Positions 32,138 to 43,900 of a DNA stretch of 64,000 nt are shown piece after piece. Source of the stretch: Trissonchulus latispiculum (Eukaryota > Nematoda > Enoplea > Enoplida > Ironidae); the NCBI GenBank assembly GCA_030248195.1, contig JASAND010011408.1, positions 1 through 64,000 on the forward strand, given 5' to 3'. Numbering within the stretch: position 1 is the first letter of the stretch; each line of letters starts with the position of its first letter. The notes beneath the pieces are model-generated. The model searched no databases, was not told the origin of the DNA, and saw only the letters and a program-made list of their open reading frames with translations. The position numbers were made by a program, and so were the translations under genes.

Positions 32138-34322
32138 GGTGCTTCCTAAACTGCGGCCTCATGTTTCAAATTACACTAGAATTAGATTTGTGGGTCGCAT
32201 GAAGCCTAAACTGCAGCCCAGAGTTGGCGCCGGGTCCGGGTACCCGCGGGTACCCGCGGGCCGGGCCGGGTCCGGGTCCAACTTTAAGACCCGCGGGTCC
32301 GGGTACCCGCGGGTCCGAATCCGGGTCCGGGTCCAAAATACTGAAGAAAACTGGATTTTGGTTCATTTAGGGATGTTAAAGTTAAAACCATACATTAACA
32401 AGGGTACCCTACCTGTTTTATTCCAAATTTTACCTGCCCTTGTACCTTATCTCAAATTTGGGGGGTGGCTCCCAGCAAAAAATTTACTAAAAAAAGTGCA
32501 ATTTTTGCAAATTTTGAGCAAATTTATTTTTTGGAAATTGTTTCAAAAATTTAAAAAAATTGGCTATTTTTAGCTAAAATTTTTATTAATTTTCACGTTT
32601 TCCTGCCTTTCCTGGCACTGTTCCTTGGCCCTTGGCCCTGATTTTGCCAGCCCTTGTGCCGAACCTCCAATTTTTGAGAGGTCCCGTATCCCCCATACCA
32701 ACCTTCCATGTTAAAGCGTGGTTAAAACATAATTTTTCTTTTCTTTTCGAAAAAAAAGTTGGTAGAACCTGTTAGGCATTGAATGTTTAGTAGTTGCCTA
32801 GCTGAGGTCTGTCTAATCTATGTTGCTTGCTCTGTTGGGCTAGAAACAACGTAGCTAGAATTGGAAGTGAAATAAGATAACTCGAATAAATAACTTATAG
32901 TATAAAATTTTGCAATGCACGCAAAAGTTAATCTTGTTTTCAAATACAAGCCACCAAAAATTCGTTCACCTTCTCTCCTCCGGAGCAATCGTAATCCGAA
33001 GGACAGCCTCACACTGACTCTGGACTTATGCAAGTCAAAAACTGTTACCACTATCCAAACGAGACCTAAGTTTGTTAGCCCTAGCAGTGAAATCATATTA
33101 AAATTGTTGTACAATAAATTTACCTAAAGCTTGTCACAGGTTTTATTCACACATTGCAGCAGTAAAGTTGTAGTGAAATTTAAGAATGCAGTAAAATTTA
33201 AGAATGTAGTGATGGTTTGAAATGCAAACTGGTTCTATTTTAGATCCGGGTACCCGGATCCGGGTCTGGATGGGTCTGGGTCCGGCCTAACGGGTCCGGG
33301 TCCGGGCCGGGTCCGAAATTTTGGACCCGGAGCCAACTCTGCTGCGGCCCGAGGCCGCAAACTTCCTAAAATAAGGTCCGAACTCTCATTGGACCGCAAA
33401 GCCCCTAAAATGCGGCCAGAACTCTCTTTGGTTCGCAAAGTGCGGGAATTGCGGGCCGAAATGTTTTGGGCCACAAACAAACTGCCTAAAATGCGTACCG
33501 AACTGTTTTCTCGGCTAACCGGATACTGAGATAATAGCCCAAGAAATTTCAAATTTCAAAGTCCAGATCCAGAACCGGAATTTTGATTGCTTTGACACCG
33601 GCAATTGAAATTATCTTTTGTACCTGTTCTTCTCGCATTCTAAACCTAAACTTAAACTAAGGTAAACTGGGCATAACATTTGCAACAGTCGAGATTCCTG
33701 TTAAGAGGTTAGCAGAATTTCTTTGGTATGACAAAAACAACTATATCGTGTCAGAACTCAGAAGAACACAACCATAAGAAAGAAAGAGATCCTTCATTCA
33801 AGTATCTATCCAATTATCCAAAGCAGTTTTAAAATAGGGTCGCATCCGATTACGGTAGCCGGATCTCCACGTTACGAAAATTGTACAGCAAGGTGGATTG
33901 GTCGTATGTCCGGCTTCGACGAAAACTACAAGATTCATGCTCGTATCCGGTTCGAAAAGGTACGGGAAAAATTATTCCAGTTTGGTGCACTCAAATCTTC
34001 GTTTTTAGAACAATGAATGCTGGAGAGGCTAATTTCAATTACCGGTGTCAAAGCAATCAAAACTCCGGTTCTGGACTTTGAAAGTTGAGATTTCATGGGC
34101 TAATATCGCAGTATTCGGCTGGCCCAGAGATAGCTCGGGCCGCATTTTATGCGCTTTGCGGCCCAAAAATGTTTCGGCCGCATTTTAGACAGTTTGCGAC
34201 CTAGGATGATGGGTCGCAGTTTAGGAAGTTTGCGGCCCAAAAACCAATTCTAGTGTAATGTGAAAATCTAACATGGAACTGCATTTAGGCATTTCGGGCC
34301 GGGCCGCAGTTTAGGAGGCACA
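32138..34322. mobile_element. Foldback element interrupted by a hAT-like insertion
   Basis: The left end GGTGCTTCCTAAACTGCGGCC and right end GGCCGCAGTTTAGGAGGCAC are inverted copies. Inner blocks also mirror each other (ACACTAGAATTAG against CTAATTCTAGTGT-like sequence near 34250; CCGGTGTCAAAGCAATCAAAA near 34021 against its reverse near 33580). Repeated 'cggccgcattttagg'-type units fill the right arm. The hAT-like element at 32219-33341 sits in the left arm. Confidence 0.78.
32219..33341. mobile_element. hAT-like non-autonomous element (1123 bp) with 8-bp TSD
   Basis: The inverted termini are CAGAGTTGGCGCCGGGTCC and GGACCCGGAGCCAACTCTG. Flanks are CTGCAGCC (32211-32218) and CTGCGGCC (33342-33349), seven of eight identical. 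Dense CCGGGTCCGGGTACC subterminal repeats lie inside both ends and the interior is AT-rich with no transposase. CAG start, 8-bp duplication and subterminal repeats fit hAT. Confidence 0.87.
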
Positions 34323-34356
34323 AGAATCCAGCTTAAAATTGGTATGAACAGAAGCA

Positions 34357-34811
34357 GTTGTACCCGGGCCCGACTCGGGCAAACAAATCTATGGCCTGTC
34401 TGCGTCTGTAATTCCTGTTACTGAACAAAACAAATTACACTGTAGTGTGTTCTTGAGGACCGGAAGAAAGGTCTGGGGTAAAAGAGCAAAAAGCAAAATG
34501 CGTCCAACTGAAAGCCAAAAACGTAAACCTGTTTTCTATTTTCTGCTTGCATCCTTAAAATATTCTGGAAAACTAATGTATAAACACTAAACAGTTGTGT
34601 AATGTTCGGCTGATACCACAACGGAGCGGATAACTAGATTTTTGTACTTGAAGACCTTTATGGGGAAGGGGCATGCTTTAACGTGGATCTGGAAATCTCG
34701 TTTCTCGAACTTTGGGCTCGGACCCGGGCCTTGACTCAAGCCCGGGCCTATCCTAGGCCTTCGGCCTTGACTGGGACCACGGCCCAGTCCCGTAAATTTC
34801 TAAACGGCACA
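34357..34811. mobile_element. Possible small hAT-like element with CCCGGGCC ends
   Basis: CAGTTGTACCCGGGCCCGA at the left and GGCACAACTCT at the right are partly inverted, and CCCGGGCC clusters lie near both ends (34360-34380, 34725-34790). No TSD was found, so this is tentative. Confidence 0.4.
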
Positions 34812-35404
34812 ACTCTTCTAAGGTGATTGTTGACCTGCGCCTAACCGTGACGCACTGCAAATCGTGACGTTTACACGATGTTTAGATACAACAACCTATA
34901 TAATACAAATATCTATTTCCTAGAACTGTGCTAAATAAAACCCGCTACTTCCCTACCTATACATTACGGAGGGGTGAAAACCGCAGCCAAAGCACTCGGG
35001 TTTATTTATTAACAGTCATTAATATCTATACAGATATATATGAAGATAGTCACCCATCGCACCAGATTATATTAATTATATATAGCTATATAATATGCAA
35101 ATATAACGCAAAGAATTCGCTTCAATATTTGGTGAGCATTTTATGCTTACAAACATATTTTGTATAAAAATTGCGAAATAGTGACTACTGATTGCTTCGC
35201 GAAAATAAATCGATTTCGGTTTCAACACTACGAAAACCCAAGACAACGCAAAGATATGCACAAAATTGAACGAAATTGAACAAGCTCGCCAGAAACACAA
35301 ACACAAAAATCCAGTTAAAATCAACTGCCAAAATCATGTCAAGACACGGTCTTACACGCGTCATTTTCACAAATACAAAACAAAATCTAAAGTAGGACCA
35401 ACAA

Positions 35405-35740
35405 CTGTGCATAATACATAAGAGTGTGACAGCTGGCAGGATCTGTTATCTGCGGGTACATGGCATGTCTTTTTCGCTAACGGCTGATTCCTCTCCACAA
35501 ATGCTCATATGTTCACTTCAAATAAATTCGCCCACTATCCTAAGTTCTAAAGCTCGAAGCAGACACAAACTTAGACGCACGCATGCGTAGCGATTTCGCG
35601 CTTTAACACGTAAAGATACGGCAATTGATCGTACAGAAACGGTGCACTGGGTACGTACAGATTTGTGGGGGAATTGTGCCTGCAGCTGATAATAGAACCT
35701 GTCAGCGGTCACACTCTTTCATATTATGTATATACTCGTG
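35405..35740. mobile_element. Foldback MITE of the CATAATGATAAGAGT family
   Basis: CATAATACATAAGAGTGTGAC, then CTGGCAGGATCTGTTATC, is mirrored by GATAATAGAACCTGTCAG and CACACTCTTTCATATTATG. Similar to 14948-15290 and 7738-8078. The TSD was not resolved. Confidence 0.7.
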
Positions 35741-37558
35741 ATGGTACAAACAGCAGAGAACGTTTACAATTTTGAAAAAAATACGAATTCGGCGGAACAA
35801 TAAACCTACGCTGTAGCATTTGCAAGATGATATTTTTACCTAAAAGAAAAGCAAGGCTTACTCAAGGCATGTGCAGTGATTTGCCAAAGCCAAAAAACTT
35901 AACAAATTAACCGACTATGTAGCTAAATGGGCAACAATTTATCCCAATGTACCATTATCAATATAAACAGTATATAATTAGTTAAGCAAAACAGAAAACG
36001 GAGCAAAATATGACTGCATAGCTTTAAGTCAAGCAGTTCAAGAGACTTCAGAACACAAAATAAGCACGTAATGCTAGCATCATACAAAACTTATTTTTAG
36101 CAGAATGTAACCAAAACTACATCAACGACAAAGATTGGAATAGGTTTAGAAAAAAGGACACATATGGCTATAAACAACTTGAGAAGCTACTCATAGGGGT
36201 GGGGGTGCTTGTTCCTGGAAAAAATTTAACTTCAGAAATGAAAAACTTTCGTAATCTCCGCAACACTTACCCTTTAACTCGAGTTCACTTTATATTCCGG
36301 TCTTTTTTAAAAGTTGACTTAAGAACGGCTGATTTTCTCACAAAACAAGGAGTAACTCCACTAAAATTCTATTTGTATATAAATCTAATTGTAGAAAACT
36401 ATTCTTTGACTGATACGCATACAAAGAAGATGCATTAAGTATTACATAATAGACAAACAATGATGTCACTGCAGAAAGATATTGTAAAAAACGACAAGTC
36501 ACGCAACAGATTTACCGTCACCGAATTAAATAAAATGACCAAAATGTACACCAACAAACTGCAAATAATATCCGTCGTATTATATACCATTCAATCCGAC
36601 AAAATTATGTACAAAAGTTTACGGATGCTTACAATAACTGATGGCATAAAAATCAGGAGGAACGCAACAGTGAAGATACGGTAGAAAGAGAAATGGGTAA
36701 ATTTAGCGGATTTTAATTAAATAGTTAATTTTAACTCAATCCTAGCTGAAGCTTTATTTGTAAGGTTCCAAACAATCAAATGCGGTCTATAACCTACATA
36801 TTGTGTCCAAAACATATCAAAGAACTCGTACTAGACAAAGGTTCAACTCGGCAATTAAACACAAGTGCTTTTCTGAGTACGAATACGCATAATTGTGAAT
36901 AGTAAAACAACAAGGTAATAATAAAAAAACTTGCATAAAAGTAACAGCCACACACAACATCGACCTAAAAAATCATAAATTCCCCGGGGCCAACAACCAC
37001 AAACTGCCACAATAAAAATGTTCACTGATGTAAAGGCACTGTGATATTACATAAATACAATACACAAACGATAAACTTTCGTCACTGTTAATAGATGACA
37101 TTAACAGAAAAACCCAAACTTTAACAAAGAAGGAACATGCTTTACGTCAGCTATGAAAGTTTTTGCACTTTTAGCGACAATCCAAAGTGGATAAGAACTT
37201 AGAATTAATCATTATTTTACTTGTGGATGGAATCAAAAATTTTAGCTTAGCCACCGTCCCCAAACTGGTAATATAAAACCATAAAACTGGTAAAAGTTTC
37301 CCACCAAAAAATCCCCCCAACAGTTTACGAAAGTTCAGCACCACAAATTACGTACGTACACCCACGCAAGTTAAACAAACTGCACGTAGACACTTAAACA
37401 AGCGGGTAAATGCGTAAAAAATTAAATGCAATTAACCCCGAAAACACAAAAATGGTATACAATTAAAACTACTGGAACAGGAACGTTTTCACAGTTGGAG
37501 GTTGGGTGTAGTACACTCTGATCGAAGACCCAGACCCAGACCTAGAAAAAATCTCCAT
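35741..37558. other. 3' flank of the CCDC9-like gene
   Basis: Likely contains the 3' UTR of the minus-strand gene, which stops at 37559. An AATAAA on the minus strand near 36750 is a possible poly(A) signal. No other feature is supported. Confidence 0.4.
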
Positions 37559-37920
37559 TCAGTATCCAGAATCCACAATCTGTGAGATTAAATCCTCCAG
37601 ACAACCGCGACAGACCAGGTCCAGAGTTAGGGCTTCGGCCTCCGTGGCCAGCCGCAGTTCAGCCTCCAGGGATCCGGGCAGATCTATTCTGGTACTGGCG
37701 GCTTCCGCAAAATCTTCCCCGTCCTCCGAAATCAGGGACTGACTCATGATGGCTGGCCCGGACATTCCGGTGGTGCCGATGCCGATCGGTAGGGGCTGAG
37801 AGCCCACCGTTAGAGGGGTGGTGCCCCCTGCGCCCCCAAAGCGCTCCCCGTTCAGCACCCCCCTTTCGCTACTACTGCCGCCATAGATCAACTCCAGCTC
37901 GTCCTCACTTCTGGTACCAT
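37559..37920 (-). CDS. CCDC9: Terminal exon of the CCDC9-like gene
   Basis: Acceptor CTGTATATTTTTCAG; the first two bases complete Asp with the previous exon. The product runs GTRSEDELELIYGGSSSERG through a Gly/Pro/Thr-rich part to an acidic, helical C terminus (LEAELRLATEAEALTLDLVC) and ends LISQIVDSGY with TGA at 37559-37561. GC content is much higher than the flanks. Confidence 0.82.
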
Positions 37921-40900
37921 CTGAAAAATATACAGAAAAAATAATAAAAACCGCCAAAATAATACAGGAAAAAAGATAAAAAAGAAAGATTAACTCTTAA
38001 AAGAGGAAAACACAAGCTTTTTTGGGGAAGGGGCTCCTTGACCTCCTCAAAAGGTCGAGGGACAAGAAATTGTTTGGGAGGGGGCTTAAAATACTAAAAT
38101 AACGCTAAGTATTTTAGCATAGACTGTAAAAGTTGGCATTTATCGCAAATAATGGGCAACTTTAGTGGTCTCTCTCTAAAAAGTTAGCGACACCGGAAAA
38201 TGTTTGAAATTTAGCCTTCTGAGCAAATTTTCAAGACAAAATTTGGTATCAAAAGGGACACCCTCTGTTTGGGGGGGGAGACTTTGGAGGTGGAAACTAA
38301 TTTGTTGGAGGAAGTAAATTCATTTATGGGAGGCCCCCATTCCTCACTAGAGTAAGGAAAGTCCGACATTTAATTCGGTCAATTTTTTCTGGCACACAAA
38401 CCATCCTGGCCCCTCACTTACCTAGGCAAGCTTCAGCCGCCAGTAAATTCTGATCTAGCGCGGCAATCATTTCTCGCTCTATGGCATCCATACTGTCACT
38501 GGCCGTACAGGGAGCCGGCACAACCAAATTATCATCATCATCATCGTCATCATCGTTTGCAGCTTTGGTCTCACAAACTTGCTCTATTCCCTCATATTTT
38601 GAGGACGTTTCAGTTCTCACAGTTTCTGTTTCCTCAAGTAGAGTCTTGGTTGCTGGGTCTGTCGAATCGTCAAAAGGGGCAGATTTGGTCAAATTTGCAG
38701 GTGGTTGAGGGCCCTCATCTTTTAGTGAGGGCAGTTGAGGTTCGCCGACAACCTCACCAAGCGTAAAAGAATCGGCTAGGCCGGCAAAGCTGGAAGACAG
38801 ACTGCCGCTTTCATTGCGTCCATTTTCTGCAACAATAAAACCACCCCATCAAAAAACTGAGAAAATGAGGAATGCGGAAAGGCAATTGTTGTAAAAAATC
38901 GAAGAAAACACTTTCTCAAGGACCAGAATTAATTCTTCATTCTACCAGATACTTACATATCGATTTCTCAAAAACTACTCGACAGATTCTGGAGATTTTT
39001 GGCAGAATGCAAACTCGTACTATTGCGGAGGGACGTGTTTCTTGGTTTTGGCTAAAATGTTCCCAGTTTCGAGAAAATTTAGTGCAGTTTAAAAATTTTG
39101 TGTCTCCGTGCATGCTGCGAATTTTCTCAACCATTAAGTGACACTGAGCGAAACTCAAAAAACGTCCCTCGGCCCATATGATAGCGCATAAAGAAATTTT
39201 GTCTGGTTCCGCAGTTTTGAAAAATCGATGTTCAAAAATTTTTGCTCTATTTAGCCATTATGTCAGAAAATGTTTGCTATTTTTTGCTAATCTTGCTAGT
39301 ATCGTAAACTCATGTGAATATCCTGATTATAAGCTTTAAAACGATGTATAAAGCTCTTTCCAATTCTCAAAATTGCGAAAGTTATAGCGTTTTAAAAAAT
39401 CACCACAAAAACACTGCACAAAAGGATACCACCTCCTTAACTACGCCGTCCAGAAAAATCGCACACCGTCAACAAAGAGCTACAAAAACTTTATAAATAC
39501 GATGGCATAGCAGCAGCGACAGACTGACTGAACTAATTTAATATCTTGTCTGTTGGGGGAAGGTATATAACTAAATCGTCTGCGAAAAGCCTGCTAACGA
39601 CTGCCAATCCATACAATGACAACAACGGATGAAACGAAATAAAATGAAACTCAAGAACCACCGAAAACTCCGAAAATTCCCAAATTCCGAAACGGAAACT
39701 CCTACCAAGCTCCGGAGTGTAGTCATCCTCCTCATATTCATCCACATCTTCCCATTCTCCTTCTTCTTCGTCCTCAGGAGCATCAACATGAGCATCGTCA
39801 AGACCCAGATCCAAACTCCCACGTTCCTCCTTGATAATCTAGAAAATATGGAGAGGGCAACAAAATTGACTAAAGTAACTCTACTCTAACCAGAGATGTC
39901 AATTCCATAGAAAACTAATGAACAAACGCCTGCCCTGCAGTCACTAAGGAGAAAGGCCTTAGACCGAAATAGGAGACAGCCAATGGACTCCGGTTTCGAA
40001 CTAAGGCCTTGCATGCTTTGAGGATCCGCCTGCCAGCCAGCGTTTGCCTCATTTTCTCGACAGAGATCTCGTTTCCGTTAGAGATGTAGCTCCTAGAAAA
40101 ACCGAATTTTCTGGCGTCCTACCTTACCCCTCCTGCACCCCCCCCCTCCTTCTGCTATGCTATGGGAGGGGGTGTGGGGACCCCCCCCCAAATAAACTAT
40201 TTACGCACTACATCCGCTTATTTTTGACGATTGCTATTAAAATAGAGCAATTTTTAGCATGTTTTCAGAAACTCCTTCGCCCCCCCCCAAAATGACTCGC
40301 CCCGAGGACCATCCCTCGAGTACGAAAACGTAATATGGGTGATGGTTGGTGAGGTTGCAAAATCAATAGAAGAACTAATCTTAAAAATGCTTACTACGGG
40401 TTTAAAGCTAGGTTCAAAAATCGCGCTCTTACAGAACTGGGTTTACTTTACTGGGGGGGGGCGGGGAGGCGCCCCCCACTTTTCGGGTTCCTCCCCCACT
40501 CGACCTCTTCCCCCCACTCCGCCTCACCCCCACTTTTTTGAGCTTCCCCCCACTCACAATAAGGTGACCAGAAATTGCCAATTTTTTAGGATTTTTGGTC
40601 AAAAATTTCAAAAATTTTCCGGCTTCACCGGAATTTTTTGGTCGAAAATCGTATATTTTGATGCCAAAACGTCATTTTTGAGCAGTTTAAGCTTAGTTAT
40701 AGCAGTATTTGTAGAAAACAGGCTTTTTATACGGTATTTTTGGCATTTTTAGCCCATTTTATCCCCCCCCCCCACTTTTCGACCTCCCCCCACTAGTGGG
40801 GGGGGGCTCCCCCCACTTTTTTCGCCTAAAGTAAACCCAGCAGAATATACCTCGCTTTTTCCTACGGGGAGTGGGGGCGGGTGGAGGCCCACCACCAGAC

Positions 40901-43900
40901 GTGGGTCGCCCCCCAGAATCGTCCCCCTCCAGGGTTAGGGACTGCCGGCCCCAGACTTCAAAAGTCAACAGAAAAATAGGGTTTTGAGAGTGTTTCAGCA
41001 AGTTTTTAAACAAATTTCGCCGTCCCCCATAAATCTGTGCCCCCCCCCCCCTCCAGACCTGGGGGGGGAACCCCCGAGACTTACCCCTCCAGAAATTTTT
41101 GCCAAGGAAAAAGACAGTATACGTACATGCTGGCCAGAAAAACAATTCTCAAAAACCGCAACAAACCAACAAACCTTGGTAAGCACGGCCGTCGTATTAT
41201 TCCAGAAACAGGAAACCGTTTCCTGCTGCTGTAGGGACTCCGAATCTGAGAGGGATTGATCCGCCCCACCCAGGCCCGAATCACGTCTGCCCCCTTGAAC
41301 GACGGCGGTTGACGGCACCTCCTCAGGGTCAATCCGGGGGGTCGGAGACCCCCGATCGGGGGGTACCGGGGGGCTGTGACGAGCCGAAATTCGCACCGTA
41401 TCCAGGGGGATGGTTCTGGGAGGGGCACTAAAGCCACCCTTTGCTGGGGCGGAGTGGTCTGCAGTTAGGGGAGGAAAGGGGGGTGAGGTGGGGACAGGGC
41501 TGCGTTGGGACGAGGAACCGTGACTCGAATCCGAAGAACGACGGCGATTATTGCCGCCACCCCTTGGGGGTCCTCTGGGACCTCGAGGACCCCCTCCCTT
41601 ACCACCACGATTACCCCCAGCCCCCCGAGATCCCTGATTATTTCGCCAAGACGATCTATCGGATTGGTACTGATCACGATTTGATCGGGGAAAGTCAGTG
41701 GCCCCAAACTCGCGCTCGGGTGGGGACCGCTGGAGATTATGAATGCCAGTGCTACGTCGGGGAGATTCTTCTGGAAAAACAACAACACAACAAATGATAA
41801 AACTAAACATTTTCTTCCAAAAATACAACGGCGATACTAAGGCAGACGCACACCTGAGCGTAACTTTCGCAAAACTTAACCGATTTAGTTCAAATTTGGT
41901 ATGGATGCATTTGAACACATTTCTGATCGATCTGCAGCAAAATTTTAAAATTTTATAAATTTTAAATTTTTAAGTTTTCCAAGGGGGGACCAAGGGGAAC
42001 CAAAAAATTTTTGTCACCGATTTCGCTGAAAAGTTGCATATAGGGGGGTTATCTTGATCGCTGAACACGAATCTGAAAACCGTTTTTGGATCCAGCTTTT
42101 CGTTAGCTAAATATAAGCTTACACATTAAGCTTACAACTTTAGCTTATTTCTAGCTAACGAAAAGCTGGATCCAAAAACGGTTTCCAGATTCGTGTTCAG
42201 CGACCAAGATAACCCCTATATGCAACTTTTCAGCGAAATCGGAGACAAAAAATTTTTTGGTTCCCCTTGGTCTCCCCTTGGAAAACTTAAAAATTTAAAA
42301 TTTTTAAAATTTTGAAATTTTGCTGCAGATCTATCAGAAATGTGTTCAAATGCATCCATACCATGAACTAAATCAGCTAAGTTTTGCGAAAGCTACGCTT
42401 AGGTGTGCGTCTGCCTTAGTATCGCCAAAACGGCGATACTAAAACAACAGTAATAGATAGGACAGATAAAATGCTTCCCCTTTTTTCCCAAAATGGGCGT
42501 TTGAACAGGAATGCTTGCCTCCTTTTCCCCCTCCCTCAGAGTCTAGTATTTGGATTTCATGAATTTTCTGTTAGCTCAAAATAAGCTTACATCCGACTAT
42601 TAAAACTTTAGCTTATAGGTAACTAATGAAAAGCTTAATCGAAAAACAAAACTCGGATTCTTCGTGTTCCGCGAGTAGGACTTTTCAGCAAAATCGAAGA
42701 CAAGTTCCCCTTGGTCCTCCCTTGCGAATTGAAAAAAATCAAATTTCGCAAAATCTAGAATTTTCCAATATTTGAACTCAGTATGGTTGAAAACATACCA
42801 ATATCCAATTTTAGCTCATATGGTCAAATTTTAAAAAATTTGAGTGGAGGGGTAGCTGGAGTGTAGGGGACAAGAACACACACGCCCCCATTTGAAAAGA
42901 GAAGGATGGACTCAAAGTGCTGACAGAAACACAAGTCCACTCAGACAGCTAAATTACATCGTTACAAGAATAAACGGAGTATACACAGAAGATTGCGTAC
43001 AACATACCTTCATTTTTCGGAGTTTCATCCCTGAAAATAACAAACCAACATTACATTACACAAAATGACAGCTATAAAACTCATTCTACAATAGTCTCTA
43101 TCATAATTCGATCGAAGTTAAGAAGTATAGTTTTGTAGTACAATAGAGCCTCAAAACAATAGTGACAGACACTGTGTTCCGGACTTTTGGAATTTAGGAA
43201 TTATTATCAACAGAACCTCATACAACAAAGGCAGTCACTTAGTATAACAGAAAACTTTGCGCACGTGGGGGATAGACGAAACTACCCAGTGCAAAGTAAC
43301 AGACTCTTTTCTAGAATCAAGACTAAATGCCTGGCTTACTCTTCTGGGTCAAAATTTCTGGGGGAGGGGGCTAGAAAAAGCCCCCCTCCCAACCTCGATG
43401 CGGGGGCTGCCGAAAATGGGGGGGGGAATAGTTTTGAAATTTTTAGCTAATTTTTAAGTTTATTAGCGAAAAAAAATCGCTAAACATAACTATATACTTT
43501 TAGGTGTTTTTCAAAATTTTCAATTAGGCAATTTTTCGGCTTGTGGGGACAGGTCGAAATTTATGGGTTGGTGGGGGGCTAGAATGGGTGGACTTCTGAA
43601 TGCGGGGGGCAGAAGTAAGTAGCAACAATCGGTTTAATTTCCTTCTGAGCATTCTAGAATGTTTCTTAGAGTCAACACAGTTGGGAGGGGGAGAGAATTT
43701 CACTCAAAATTAGCTAAACACAAACTCTTATTATTCTGTCATTTAGATGTAGCAAAATAAATCGTGATAACTAAAATCTCAGACAAACTATTAACAGTGT
43801 TGTACAAACACTAAAGAGTTTTCACAGCTTAGTTTGGAATCAAATCTAACTTAATAGGTGCCAAAAACTCACCTACTCAGCAACAGCTTAGTTGAAAAAG

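Noticed and set aside
40851..40955. Confident extra exon of the CCDC9-like gene
   Set aside because: Its phases fit neither neighbour; kept only as a low-confidence candidate.
40984..41797. Plus-strand ORFs opposite the RGG exon
   Set aside because: GC-rich complements of the spliced minus-strand exon, without splice support.
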